Source: Nissolia schottii
Taxonomy: Eukaryota > Streptophyta > Magnoliopsida > Fabales > Fabaceae
Assembly (NCBI GenBank): GCA_003254905.1
Contig: QANU01099484.1
Coordinates: 47,517-111,516 of the forward strand
Length of the DNA: 64,000 nt
Direction: 5' to 3'
Shown here: positions 11,973 through 22,920 of the stretch, one piece after another
Numbering within the stretch: position 1 is the first letter of the stretch
Layout of the letters: each line of letters starts with the position of its first letter
Translations under genes and position numbers: made by a program
The notes under the pieces: model-generated
Seen by the model: the letters and a program-made list of their open reading frames with translations, nothing else
The model's database searches: none
What the model was told of the DNA's origin: nothing

Positions 11973-13440
11973 GATTGTTGAGGTGTGGGAAGAGTTGCAG
12001 GCTTAGATGGACAAATTACCTCAGGCCAGACCTGAAGAGAGGCCTTCTGTCGGAGTATGAGGAGAAAATGGTCATTGACCTCCATGCTCAACTTGGAAAC
12101 AGGTTCTTTTCCCCCACCACATTCCTTCCATTCACACCACTTCCTCTGTTTCCCCTGTTTCCTCTGTTCTCCAAATTTTGAAGCTCTTCAAGATTTATTA
12201 GGAGACTTGGTTTAAGTCAGAATATGTTTTAAAAGTATAAAAAAATAAAAGTTTCTTCTATTAGTGATTGACACCTAAAGCTCTTACTTAGTTGAATTGA
12301 TCATTTCCCCCTCCAAGTTGTAATTCATTTATTATCACATATACATGCTAGGAGAAGACGTATAAAACTTGTAGACCAAGTCGTCTTCTTCTTCTTCATC
12401 TTTTTTCCCTTTTCTTTTTGCAGTTTATGATTGCAGTTCTTTAAAGTTGACTGCAAATTGCAATTATTAATATATACAATATATATATTATATAATAATA
12501 AAATAAAATAAAGCAAAGGGTGGCCAATTTTTCTGTCTTGCGAGCTAAACTTGTATGATTTCTTAATTCGCATGACTTTTTCTAGTGACCACAAAGTCAC
12601 TATTCCCTCTCTTTTTTCTCAAATATTCCGCTTGCATTTGGCATGGCCCTTGTGATGAAATCTTTGGTTTATATTATTTTAACGATAAAGCATTACTTTA
12701 CACGTTACTGATTGGTTTCCAATATTGTATTTTGCCGCAGGTGGTCCAAGATTGCCTCTCACCTCCCCGGAAGAACCGATAACGAGATCAAGAACCATTG
12801 GAACACGCACATAAAGAAAAAGCTCAAGAAAATGGGAATTGACCCCGCCACACACAAGCCACTCCCCATTAACACCACTGATCAAACTCAAACCCAAACC
12901 CAAACCAAACCAGAACAACAGCAGCAACAACAGCAACAACATGGATCACTTGATGACACCAAATTGGAACCTCAGAATGGACAAAGCAAGGAGCAAGAGA
13001 AGCAGGAGGCATCGTTTGAGTCATCGACCATCACTGAAGCCAAGGAAGAGGACCAAATCATGACACCACTGTTTGAGTCTATGGAACTGATCAATGGCTT
13101 CTGCACAGATGAGGTTCCGATCATTGAGCCTGACGGGATTCTTGCCCCTCCTTCCACTTCATCAACCAGCACAACATCGCCTTCTTCTTCTTCTTCTTCT
13201 TCTTCTTATTCTTCTTATTCTTATTCAGAATCATCCAAATTCATTGAAGACTTGCTCCTCTCAGATTTTGAGTGGCCACACAATTGCAACATTGAAAACA
13301 GCGTGGCCTTGTGGGACGATGACTTTGTTAGCAACTGGGATTTTTTGATCAATGATGGCGGTGATGGTGACAGATCAAAGCAAGTTTTTGACCCAAGAAT
13401 CATCATGGATTCAGAATCTTGGGCTTATGGCTTGTTTTGA
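11973..13440 (+). CDS. R2R3-MYB transcription factor (MYB20/MYB43/ODORANT1-like), exons 2 and 3; exon 1 in gap
   Basis: A nuclear DNA-binding regulator. Exon 2 (11973-12102, the canonical 130 nt, AG before and GT after) encodes the end of R2 ([20 protein letters not shown]) and the start of R3 ([23 protein letters not shown]). Exon 3 (12741-13440) resumes in codon phase with [20 protein letters not shown], then [21 protein letters not shown]. Intron 2 is 12103-12740. The R3 second and third tryptophans are present and the first is Leu, as is usual in plants. The bHLH-interaction signature is not matched because Gln replaces the basic residue after DLHA. The C-terminus has poly-Gln (CAA/CAG, 12916-12940), poly-Ser (TCT, 13178-13224), an acidic region with [12 protein letters not shown], and ends [18 protein letters not shown] and [11 protein letters not shown] suggest the clade whose members regulate lignin/phenylpropanoid and secondary-wall genes. 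That role is inferred, and subgroup placement is tentative. Confidence 0.92.
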
Positions 13441-13570
13441 TTTGATTTGAAAAAAGAAACCTTTTTTCTTTTTCTTCTCTTTTTTTTTTCTCTTCACTTG
13501 ATCATGGCTTATTTGTGATTGTAAGTGGTTGCAAAGGAATAAACAGTTAAATCAGGAATCATAGTGAACC
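13441..13570 (+). terminator. MYB 3' UTR with polyadenylation signal
   Basis: After the TGA at 13438-13440 come T-rich tracts, TTTGTGATTGTAAGTGG, and AATAAA at 13538-13543. This is consistent with a plant 3' UTR and poly(A) signal. Confidence 0.5.
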
Positions 13571-14154
13571 CACCACACCCCCACCCCACCCACAAAAATC
13601 TTTGTTCACTCCTTGTATTATGATATTATCCACTTTTTAATGCCACCCCCAAACCTTTTCACATTATCATAAGTGGAGAAAGAAATCTGTGTATATGGTA
13701 TGGTAGTTTCAAAAACGTGTTGGTTTGTTGTTTCTGCCTTTTGGGGGGAATACTTTCTTGGCTGGACTAGAGATGTTTGCATGTAATTGAATTGTTCTAT
13801 GTTGTTTCTTACTTAGAACTTGGGATATTAAATATTCTAAGCTCAATTATTATGGTAATAATGCTATAATTGTATAAATCAGTTGTGTGTGTGTGTGTGT
13901 TTTTTTTTTCTTCTTCTTTTTCCACTTGAATTATTTCCAAAACATATGGTTTCGTATCATAACGGATTTGCTGATTACTTTCTTGGTCTTTCACTCTGTT
14001 AGCAGTGACATCTACCAAATTAATAATACTTATTGAAGCAATTTGGCTCTACCCATTAGAGATACGATAATAGTTCGTCTATTTTTAATCATCCATCACG
14101 TTGAATATACTTAGTATTAAAAAATAATTTAAGGAATAAACTTATTACGGTACT
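13571..14154. other. intergenic, no gene seen
   Basis: C-rich ACCCC tract near 13570-13600 and a (GT)n run at about 13883-13900. No coding signal. Confidence 0.5.
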
Positions 14155-14281
14155 CTTATTTAGTTTGGTTGAAATGTTTTATGATAAAAAGAGTAACATT
14201 AAAAAATTACTATTTCTTTTATTTAATTTGGTTGAAATGTTTTATGATAAAAAGAGTAACATTGAAAAATTACTATTTCTA
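14155..14281. repeat. 63-bp tandem duplication
   Basis: TTTGGTTGAAATGTTTTATG followed by AAAAAGAGTAACATT occurs twice at a 63-bp period, with very few differences. Confidence 0.9.
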
Positions 14282-14574
14282 AGACTCTAAAATATTAAGA
14301 ACATAATTGAAAACTTACCAATAAATTTTACCTTAAAAGTTAAGAATGAAAAATAATTAAAACTAAAAAATTTGGCCAAAGGGAGTGCTATTCCTCTCAT
14401 CAAGAAGTGAACATCTCAAAATTAAATGGATTAAGCTAAAGGGAAAAACAAATTGCAATACTTCCAAATGTAGAGATGTCTAATGAATCAAGAAAACAGT
14501 AGAGATGTCTTTTTCTATCCTTTAAATATCTATAATAATTTTTATAAAAAATACTTGTAGTAATTTGACTAATA

Positions 14575-14872
14575 CTCCCTTCATTTTTTTTTTTACTTAT
14601 CCATCTTTCTATTTTGTTATTTTCACAAATATTTATTCACTTTTAAATTTAAATAATATTAATTACTTTTTTTTCTTAATATACTCCTATTAAATAAATC
14701 ATCTATGTCAAATTTATATATTATTAATAACTTCAACTATTTTCATTATCTCTATATTAAATAAAGACAATCATGTAAAATATTATTAATTTCTTTTACT
14801 TTCATATTTTTTAATTATTTTTTTAATATTGATACACAACTTAAAGTAGAAAAATAAAAAAAAAAGCATGAG
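14575..14872. mobile_element. Stowaway-type MITE
   Basis: The left end CTCCCTTCATTT followed by T-run and ACTTATCCA mirrors the right end (AAAGTAGAAAAATA, A-run, GCATGAG). A TA dinucleotide flanks both sides (14573-14574, 14873-14874). Size 298 bp, no ORF. CTCCCT-type termini with a TA target are the hallmark of Tc1/mariner-related Stowaway MITEs. Confidence 0.65.
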
Positions 14873-15735
14873 TACATGGTAGTCATCCAAAAACAAAACG
14901 CCAAGTGAATATTTATTGGATTGTGCAAACATTAGAAATGAATAACCTCTTGACCAAATGGATGTTTGCTTCAGGATCTCTGCTTAGCTGTGAGGATATA
15001 GTAACCTATTTGGTCACCTTTAAATACACATAATTAATAAATAAGGTAAGTTATTTCACATCAGTTAGCTACCACGACTTATTAGTAACATGCTTGTATT
15101 TTTTTTTTTTCCTTTTGATGGGGATATGTCGGTATTTTTAATTTATTTTCCTTATTTCACTTTTTAAAACATTTATACAATATCTCTCCTCTTGGCCGGC
15201 AAGCCATTATCTTTGTGAAACTAAAGTTATGAATTTATGCACCGTTGTACATGTCTTTCTTTCTAAAGCAAGCTCATCAAAACACCGCTAGCATCAAACA
15301 GCAATCATCACAATAAAAGTATTTTATTTTCTTGCAACCCCAAAAATATTATATTTTAGGCTTAAATAACCTTTTTTATCCCCTATATATATTGTGTTTA
15401 CTTATTCTCTGGGAAATCAGTGATAAACTAAATTAGAAAAAAATTTAGCAAACAACAGTTAGAATAGTTTTAGGAACATTATTTAACAAACAACAGTAGT
15501 GTTGCTACATAATACTGTAATTGTAACAAAAAGAAAGTAGGGACACTTAGATTCGCATCAAATAATATTATCTAATGAGGTGTTTGGTATAAGGTAACGA
15601 TCTATCCAGATTATCGGTAATTTAATTTTTAAATTACCTGATAATTTACATTGACATGGTTGGTGCGACATGATTGTCGGTGTATTATTTAGGTAATTTG
15701 TGGGAGGTGTCTATCTAAATTATTACCTCCAGTAA
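14873..15735. other. intergenic, no gene seen
   Basis: AT-rich spacer. GAGGTGTTTGGTA near 15577 and CCAAATGCCCC near 16045 could be the worn ends of a MITE enclosing the microsatellite, but no TSD was found. Confidence 0.45.
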
Positions 15736-15737
15736 TC

Positions 15738-15905
15738 CTAAATAATAATAATAATAATAATTATTATTATTATTATTATAAAAGTAGTAATATTAAAAAA
15801 TAAAATAATAATAATAGTAATAATAATAATAATAATAATAATTATTATTATTATAAAAATAATAATGAAAATAAAAGTAGTAGTAGTAGTAGTAGTAATA
15901 ATAAT
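15738..15905. repeat. AAT/ATT and AGT microsatellite with self-complementary arms
   Basis: Two successive (AAT)n-(ATT)n blocks (near 15741-15778 and 15820-15853) followed by (AGT)n near 15877-15897. Each AAT run is followed by its complement, so hairpins are possible. The polyisoleucine ORF read from it is an artefact. Confidence 0.9.
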
Positions 15906-16274
15906 GTATATTACCTCGTATAAATTTTCAGTTACATGACTTGTGCATATCAAACACAACAATGTAACGTTACCTACAATTTAATTAGTGATAATCTTTT
16001 TAAAAGGTAATCTAGATTACCTAATAATTTTAGAGGCAATGTTCCAAATGCCCCAAAGGCTCATTCTTAACAAAATTTATGCCTTTTCCAATTAAGTTTG
16101 ATCTTTCATGTATAACATAATTATAAAGCTCATGGGAAATGTGTGCAGAAAGACTGCCTTATCTATCTTGCAAATTAAAACCGTAAAATACGAGTAAAAG
16201 TGACATGCTGGGTCTAATCATACATTACATCATGCTAAACATCTATTATAATTATTGAAAAAATATTCTAACAC

Positions 16275-16640
16275 CACTACCAAAACACTTATTTGCGGTG
16301 AAACATGTTGCAGTAGACGTGTTTTCATAGTCAATTTTATGGCACCATTTGCGACAAAAGTCTTTTTGTGGCGAAATCCACGGCAGTTTGTGTGAAATTT
16401 TTTTTGGCAAACTGACTGTCGAAATTCAAGGTGGAACATCTTTTGTGGCGAAATTCAAATGACAAAATAAAAAAATAATAAATTAAATGTTTTCGTGGGG
16501 AGTACGCCGTGGGAAATTTATAAAAATATTTTTTAAAAATATCTTTAACGATGGTATATTCTGTTGTAAAATGATTCCACCACAATTTCATCGCAGATTC
16601 TATAAAATCCAATTTTTCCTTTTACAAAGATTTCGTATAA
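16275..16640. mobile_element. CACTA-like transposon, left end with subterminal repeats
   Basis: CACTACCAAAACACTTATTT begins at 16275, close to the plant CACTA terminus. It is followed by repeated GCGGTGAAAC, GTGGCGAAAT and GTCGAAATTC motifs on both strands, as in CACTA subterminal regions. No matching right end was found downstream, so it appears truncated. Confidence 0.5.
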
Positions 16641-16659
16641 TTCATTATTTCGCATAATT

Positions 16660-17400
16660 AAGAGTATATTAAAGACGATTATTTGGACTGGTAAAATTAT
16701 TTATAAAATTTATTTCTTCCAACTGTCGGTCAAAATAATTGTTTCACGATCTCGCGGAATGTCGCAAGATCCGTGCCAATTTTCGGGCAATATCAGAATT
16801 CCGGCAAGTGTCAAAGGTATCCGTAAAATATACTCTTACGGAGATAAATTCAAGAATACCGTAACTGGATACACCCACCTAACCAGGAAAACTAGTAGAT
16901 CGTGACTATGTGTTCGGAATATTTTTAAGATATCTGTACATGGGCAATTAACGACCAAACGCGATCAAATATGATCGAAAAATTTTAAAACCAAGCTTTA
17001 GCCAGTTGACCCGCGTGGTCAATGGTCTGAGGGGGGAAGATTAAATGCATTTGATGCATTTAATGCAGCATTATCCTCTTTTTTATTTTCTTTTTTCTTT
17101 TTCTTTTTGGCCAAACTTTTGGCTATAAATAGCCACTTACTTCGGCTACCAGTGCTGCATATTTTCCCTCTGTTTCCATAAAATTTCTATTCCGTTAATG
17201 CATACTGCAGTAACGCTGTCGGACACAAAAAAATAGAAGGAACATTTCAATGTGAAGAGAATATTTTTCTCATCACTTTCACCGATTCAGAACGTACTTA
17301 GGAAGTGGGTAATCCTATACCCACTGTCTATGTGAATTTTTATGTTATTTTATGTGTTTATATTTAAGAAATTGACTTAGGAAACATTATGTGAAAAATA
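16660..17400 (+). mobile_element. old LTR-like fragment with TATA box
   Basis: It resembles the 5' half of a Ty3/gypsy-type LTR: GC-richer CGCGGAATGTCGCAAGATCC (16753), then CCAAACTTTTGG and CTATAAATAGCC (TATA at about 17123-17131), then CT-rich leader sequence. No LTR borders or TSD recognised. Confidence 0.35.
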
Positions 17401-17850
17401 TAGAGATAATGATGTGAAGATGATTTTATGAAATTTTAATGTTAGAAAAACATAACTGTACTGGTATATTATGATTTTATGAAATTTTATGAAATTGACT
17501 CTAACTATCAAATATTATATATGTGTATATATATAATATAATATAAATAATTATTTTACTTAATTCAAATTTAAACTCATCTTGTAGTATTCCTTAATGC
17601 ACAGACATAATTCACAAATATAAATAAAAATAACAAGTATTAAAATATAATTTTAGCAAGATTATTTTTTAAATAAGTGAAAATACCTCATTTTTTAAAG
17701 TATGCAACGTTTCACTTCTAAAAAAATAGACGAAAATATTATTTGTGGTAAAAAATACATTGTAAAATAAATAATTTATATTTTTTAAGTAAAGACATCA
17801 AAAGTCATTTCTCAAAAATTATGTTTTTTATGCTGAAAAAAAACATAATT
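17401..17850. other. no gene seen
   Basis: AT-rich sequence with ATATA runs. Confidence 0.5.
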
Positions 17851-18185
17851 GTTTTTTGTGTACGACCAAGGTATTCTGTAACGATCAGCAATAAGCTATA
17901 GGCCCAATAACCCAATTAGTCCAATTGGGGAGTCTAGGATATTATAAATAGGGGGAGAATGGAATTAAGTGGGTATGGAAATTGTATTGAGTCTAATGTT
18001 ACCTCTCTCTAAGGATTTTCTTTCTCTTAGTTCATTCCTTCCTTTGGAAGGTTTTCCATCACTATCCCTTTTCTTTTGTAATTCAATACCAGAAAATGCA
18101 GAAAATACCAAAATTAAACCATTAATCTCCATAATTCAGCATTTACAATTTTACTTCATTACAAATGGTGCTTTCATTGGCCACC

Positions 18186-18533
18186 ATGCCTACCATCCAT
18201 GGTGGAGAAAATAACTCAGCCTCAACACCAGAAATTGCAGACAAATTACAAGAAAAACTTTCACTATTCGATGGAGAGCACGACTATTGGTGGATCCTTA
18301 GTGCATGGAAGCTTTGGAAGGCCAGAGGTGCATCGGAATTGCAGCGGTTGCTACAGATTGAAGAAGGATTGTCTAGCCGCGATCTGACTTGGTTTCTGCT
18401 ATGGCGTCGACGAAATCCGTCGGCAAATTGGATGACCTTCAAGATAGCTTTCCTGTGCCGTTACCAACTAGGTTTTAAATCAATTTTTCCAGAAATTGCT
18501 CAACCTAAAGTCTTAGAGTGGGAAATTGAGTGA
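18186..18533 (+). CDS. truncated Gag-like protein of the 2.5-kb LTR element
   Basis: Starting at the ATG at 18186 (CCACCATGC context; an earlier ATG at 18165 overlaps the primer site), the protein has the layout of plant gypsy Gag: KLSLFDGEHDYWWILSAWKL, RGASELQRLLQIEEG, DLTWFLLWRRRNPSANWMTF, KIAFLCRYQ. It stops at about 115 residues and has no zinc knuckle. A coding-like stretch continues in other frames to about 18780 with an E/Q-rich coiled-coil flavour, so the original Gag was longer and has been broken. Confidence 0.6.
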   Translation: MPTIHGGENNSASTPEIADKLQEKLSLFDGEHDYWWILSAWKLWKARGASELQRLLQIEEGLSSRDLTWFLLWRRRNPSANWMTFKIAFLCRYQLGFKSIFPEIAQPKVLEWEIE

Positions 18534-18789
18534 GAGGAAGTAATAGCAAAATTGAGATCAGAAATGCAAAGCAAATCATTGAAAGATCTACCAGAATTAG
18601 AAGCAAAAATTCTAGAAAATGCAGAGACAAAAGTTCAAACCAATCAAGAGGCAACAAACAATGCAACAATAACAACTCAAGAATCCAAACATTCAGATCC
18701 AGAATTGAAGCTATCAGATCCAATAATTCAAGCAGAAACAGATGAAAATGCAGAAATTAAGCATTCAAAGAGGTAAATTCGGACTTACT

Positions 18790-19860
18790 TGAACCAATTT
18801 TGAGTTTTCCTGCTCCAGATCCATCCTCAGTTATTCCCGAGGAAGTGTGGCGGAAACCACCACCGGAGCCTCCATATCTGACAGTTATGGCGGTGATGAC
18901 GTTACAAGAAGAGGAAATAGATCAAGAAGATGGTGTCGCAAACCTCACAGCCACAGGAGAGGAGGTTCAGACGACGGTAAGTTTGTCGCTCACCTGCATT
19001 GTATCTTCTGAGGCTATAGTGGCAGCAATAGGTGCAGAGGTGATGGGAGACGGTAAGCCACACATGCAACAGCCACGATCAAAGCTGCCGACCCACAGGG
19101 CGGTGGAAGGGGAAGCATGGTCGCCGAAAATGGCGGATCCAAGGGTAGCGGACAGAGGCAAGGCGGTGAATTGGTTATGAGCAGAACGGGCAGCGGTGGT
19201 AGGCAACAATTACGAGGCCTCTGTGGCAAAGGGGGAGAGCCCTCGTGGTGGCACCAATTGGAGGAAAAGGGAGGAGGTTAGAGCACCATTTCTGAAGGCC
19301 GATCAAACGTCATCACGACCCTTGGCGGAGTGGAAGACGACGACAACGACGTCGCAGGAAAGAGAGACAGCGAATGGCGACGACGGTGAGTTGGCTGCTG
19401 CGGCGACGGCGACGGTGCAATGGTGGTGGGAGGCGACGACGCGATGGCTGGTCACTTCTTCTGCTGCTATTTTCATAGGGAAGAAGGGTGGCGCCACCAG
19501 GAGAGTTGACGACACCTCGTCAACTGTAACCGGCAAGGAAGAGTGAAGGATAGGGGCTGCCGTCGCGCTGCTGGTCTTGACGGGGTGAGAAGCCGTGATG
19601 GTGAACCGCACAGCAACATGCACGGCAGCCGTGGATGACATCGAACAGGAGAGCGTACAACAAAGCACGGCAGAGAGGGCGCACATGCTGGTGGCTGCTG
19701 TCGCCACATTGGTTTTGATGGGGAGGGAAGCCATTGTGGCCTTGAGGAAATGGGAGCAGCCACCAACAATGGTTTGGGAAGCATGAGAGAAGAAGGTGGC
19801 TAGGGTTTATTTGGGGGACGAAGAGAAAAGGAGGCCTTGTGGTCTCATGGGTTAGGAACA
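18790..19860. other. GC-rich interior of unknown origin in the 2.5-kb element
   Basis: Base composition shifts sharply from AT-rich to GC-rich, with GACGACGG/GGCGACGG phrases. Overlapping ORFs exist on both strands (126 aa plus strand at 18800-19180; 143 and 123 aa minus strand at 19303-19734 and 19520-19891). None shows a recognised domain. It could be a captured host gene fragment or an unrelated element segment. No function is assigned. Confidence 0.5.
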
Positions 19861-20584
19861 CACCAGCTTTGTGCATTTGGGCCAAACCCAATACAGTCCA
19901 CTAGTGGAGAAGCAATTTTTTTGGACTATGCTGGTTGGCATTTGCTTAACAAAAATGAGATACTTAATTTGGGCAACAACCACAGGGGATTTTCTTCTGT
20001 AATTCCTAGAAATTAGCCCAATTGGTGAAGACACTTTCAGCAATTTAGAAATTATGCAATGGAATCATGGTGGAGATATTTCTCGGACCTTGAGGACAAA
20101 GTCCATTTTGAAGAGGGAGTAATGTAACGATTAGGAATGGGCTATAGGCCCAATAACCCAATTAATCCAATTAGAGAGTCTAGGATATTATAAATAGGGG
20201 GAGAATGGAATTAGGAGGGTATGGAAATTGTATTGAGTCTAATCCTACCTCTCTCTAAGGCTTTTCTTTCTCTTAGTTCATCTATTTTGTTAGGAAGGTT
20301 TTCCATCACTATCCCTTTCCTTTTGTAGTTCAATACCAGAAAATGCAGAAAATACCAAAATTATACCATTAATCTCCATAATTCAGCATTTACAATTTTA
20401 CTTCGTTACATATTCATCGATACCGGTTTAGTGACTAATCCTTCAAGGGCTTGTATGCACCTTTAAAGGTAGAACAATTGACTTAAAAATTTAAAGTTGC
20501 TCCGCACCCAAAGTTAGAAATTGAACCTCTGACATTTAGTTAAAGGAGGATGAATCCATTCTGCTAAACCACATCCACCTGGTT

Positions 20585-20755
20585 TGAAAAAAAAATGAAG
20601 TTGAAGGTAGACTCTTCTTCTCAACTTAGAGGATTTTCCTTCTATTTTCAATGCATAATAATTATACAAATATTATATTGTTTGAAACGAAACAAATATA
20701 AAAATCACAAATCCTTTAACATAGTCGACTTGTATGTCTATATTAAATGTGTATT
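20585..20755. other. no gene seen
   Basis: Short AT-rich spacer between the SINE and the following LTR. The LTR's true left border could lie in it. Confidence 0.4.
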
Positions 20756-21319
20756 ATGTTAAGATACTTTACATATGAAGAAAATTTTCCTTGCCACTCA
20801 TCTGAAGAAAAATTTCCTCGAACAATCAGCCACTCTCCTTCGTCCTTCACTTCCCTTTTCTTTCTTGCCTTCACCAACCAGCAGCCAAGCAAACCTTGGC
20901 CATCCTTCACTTCGGTTTCTTCTTTTCCGTCACCGAAAACCCAAGGAAACAGCCCACTCTCCCTCTCTCGGCCCTCACTTCTTTTCTTTCCTTCTTTCAC
21001 CGAAGCTCCAGCAAGCTTGGAGAAAAGGAAAATTTCTTTTCTCTCCTTCCTCCACTAATTCATCACCAATCACAGCCGCCACCACCGGTTGTTCCTCATC
21101 ACCCAAAAGGCGGCCTTGCATGTGGCATTGCTTGCGGTTTCTCACGAATTCATCATCACCTAAGCCGAGTTGTTGTTGTTGATTGTTAAGCTTCATCAAG
21201 TATTTTTTTTTTCTTTTAAGCGGGTAATCCTTGAAGACACCCACTACCTTGAGTGTCTGTGTAACCATTGTTATTTTGTGATAAATTGTTTGTTCTGCTT
21301 TGAATAAATTGTATCATTG

Positions 21320-21612
21320 TGTTTTCAGGTGTGTGTGTGTGCTCTTCGGGTGTGTGTGTGTATGAAGAAAATATTTGTTATGAGTTCACATGGTTGTGTG
21401 TGAGGAAAAGAAAATGAGCGTGCGTGAAAAAGAAAGACGTGTGTTTGTTTCTGGTGTTAGTGTGCGTGGTTACGGGATTAGGTGTGTGAAAAAGGAATGT
21501 GTGTGTGTTTATAGGATTATGCGTGAGAAAAAGAAATGTGTGCGTGTTCATAGGATTGTGTATGAGGAAAAGAAATTGAGTGTGTGTGTGAAAACAAGGG
21601 TGTGTGTGTGAA
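21320..21612. repeat. GT-rich minisatellite, unit about 40 bp
   Basis: GGATTAGGTGTG (21475), GGATTATGCGTG (21514) and GGATTGTGTATG (21554) mark units of 39-40 bp made of GTGTGTG and GAGAAAAAGAAA segments. Less regular units lie upstream. ORFs on both strands are repeat artefacts. Confidence 0.75.
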
Positions 21613-22884
21613 TGTGACAACTTGAGAGTAAAATAAACATTCTCTTATAGGAAACTGAATTTTATTGGGATTTAAATATAATAGTAAAAAACTTTGGATT
21701 ATCTGAAGCTTAAGAACCAATTACACGTACCCATGAGCGTCCCCTAACATAACCGCGAGTTTAAGACTCAATTACGAAGATTAGTGCTGGCTATAAACTC
21801 TAGAAAGTTGAGAGTGAGTGACTTAGGGACTAATTTAGTTCCTTGAGGTTTTGGAGTTTGACAACGGATAAAATTTAGTTTTCTTCAAGTTTCTGAGAAC
21901 ACAGGATCCCCGAAAGCAATGGGTCAATTTAGTCTTTAGTCGATAATAACTGTGATGAATTATTTGGATTATATGTATGATTCTTGTTATATGTCATATT
22001 AAATGTTTTTAAACATCATGAGGAAAAATGGGTTGCCAATTAGGAGTATTAGGGTGACCTTAGATTAGATCCCTAGAAAGTTAAACACTAAGATTAAAAA
22101 AATAATAACTGATCTTAGAATTGAACGAGACTTTAGATGGTTTTTGGCCAAATTAGTCCAACATACCTTAGAAATAATTACCTAGAAAATAATTAGGAAA
22201 TCTCCCTTTTGGCACGTCATTGGACAGCCCCTCACCATCTCATAGGGGATGGTTATGTTAAGAAACAAAATTAACCCTTTCAGAACATGACAGGAAAGCC
22301 CCTCACCATCTCACAAGGGATGGTTATGATTTACGCTAAATGCGCCTGTGGGTCACTACCACACTGGTTTTAGATCAACCTGAGAAAAGAAGGAGGTATC
22401 TTGATGGTGGCGGCGGTCACTTGATGGGTACATGAACGGAAAGAAGGATGTACCCCGATGTAAACCCTGGCGGGTACATAAAAGGACCCCATTAGCCCCG
22501 CATGTATGAAATTTGTGAGTCATATGTTTTGAAAAGTTAAGTTCAGGAAATAATGTATGTTTATGCCATAGGGCAAATACTAAGTGATTCGATATCACGA
22601 GATTTCCCTTCGAGTTTTTGTGAAGTACGAGACTACGTGACCCAACGTCACAGATACTCACACGATTAAGATTAGAAAGCATGTTATCATAATAATAGGT
22701 AATTCAATATTAGTTTCCTCCTCGTCACCTAGTAATTAGATAAAGCTACTCAGGACTAGCATGAATTAAAATATAATAGGAAATATTAGTTATACAGTTA
22801 CAGTTAGAGACCCCCTGAGCGGTGGGATCATAAATGAATTGAAAGAGAATAGTTATTCCCACTGGATTCCTGCTGAGGACGTAA

Positions 22885-22914
22885 GTTCTTACCCCCATTC
22901 ATTTATGATTCCAG
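22885..22914 (+). promoter_or_regulatory. conserved LTR block, 3' splice-site-like
   Basis: GTTCTTACCCCCA...TTATGATTCCAG. The same block occurs in P2 (25943-25972) and inverted in both LARD LTRs (27370-27399, 37403-37432). A pyrimidine-rich run followed by TATGAYTCCAG resembles a branch point plus acceptor AG. In P1 and P2 an ATG lies within 10 nt downstream. A splicing role is inference. Confidence 0.4.
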
Positions 22915-22920
22915 GACATC

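Larger units (their letters stand above)
17877..20410 (+). mobile_element. complete non-autonomous LTR retrotransposon (Ty3/gypsy-like), 2.5 kb
   Basis: 5' LTR 17877-18163 (287 bp) and 3' LTR 20123-20410 (288 bp) both run from TGTAACGATY to CTTCRTTACA and are flanked by a perfect TATTC TSD (17872-17876, 20411-20415). A primer-site-like TGGTGCTTTCATTGG follows the 5' LTR (18166), and a purine tract GAAGAGGGAGTAA precedes the 3' LTR. Each LTR has a TATA-like ATTATAAATAGGG. The interior carries a gag remnant but no protease, RT or integrase. The LTRs differ at scattered sites, so the insertion is not recent. Confidence 0.92.
17851..20584 (-). mobile_element. tRNA-derived SINE interrupted by the 17877-20410 LTR element
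   Basis: Right part (20411-20584, minus strand) has an A-box-like TGGTTTAGCAGAATGG (20556-20571) and a B-box-like GGTTCAATTTC (20517-20527). Left part (17851-17876) continues it across the LTR element's TATTC duplication and ends in an A-run on the minus strand. SINE ends and TSD are not cleanly defined. Confidence 0.55.

Noticed and set aside
12712..12740. ATG at 12712 as start of the MYB exon 3 ORF
   Set aside because: It lies in intron 2. The TTTGCCGCAG acceptor at 12740 and phase with exon 2 show that coding resumes at 12741.
15738..15962. Polyisoleucine ORF
   Set aside because: Pure microsatellite translation.
19303..19891. Long minus-strand ORFs (143 and 123 aa)
   Set aside because: GC-rich region with few stops on either strand. 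Low-complexity, no domain. Kept only as part of the unexplained interior.
20975..21268. ORFs in the CT-rich leader of P1
   Set aside because: Pyrimidine-rich leader sequence open in several frames. No domain.
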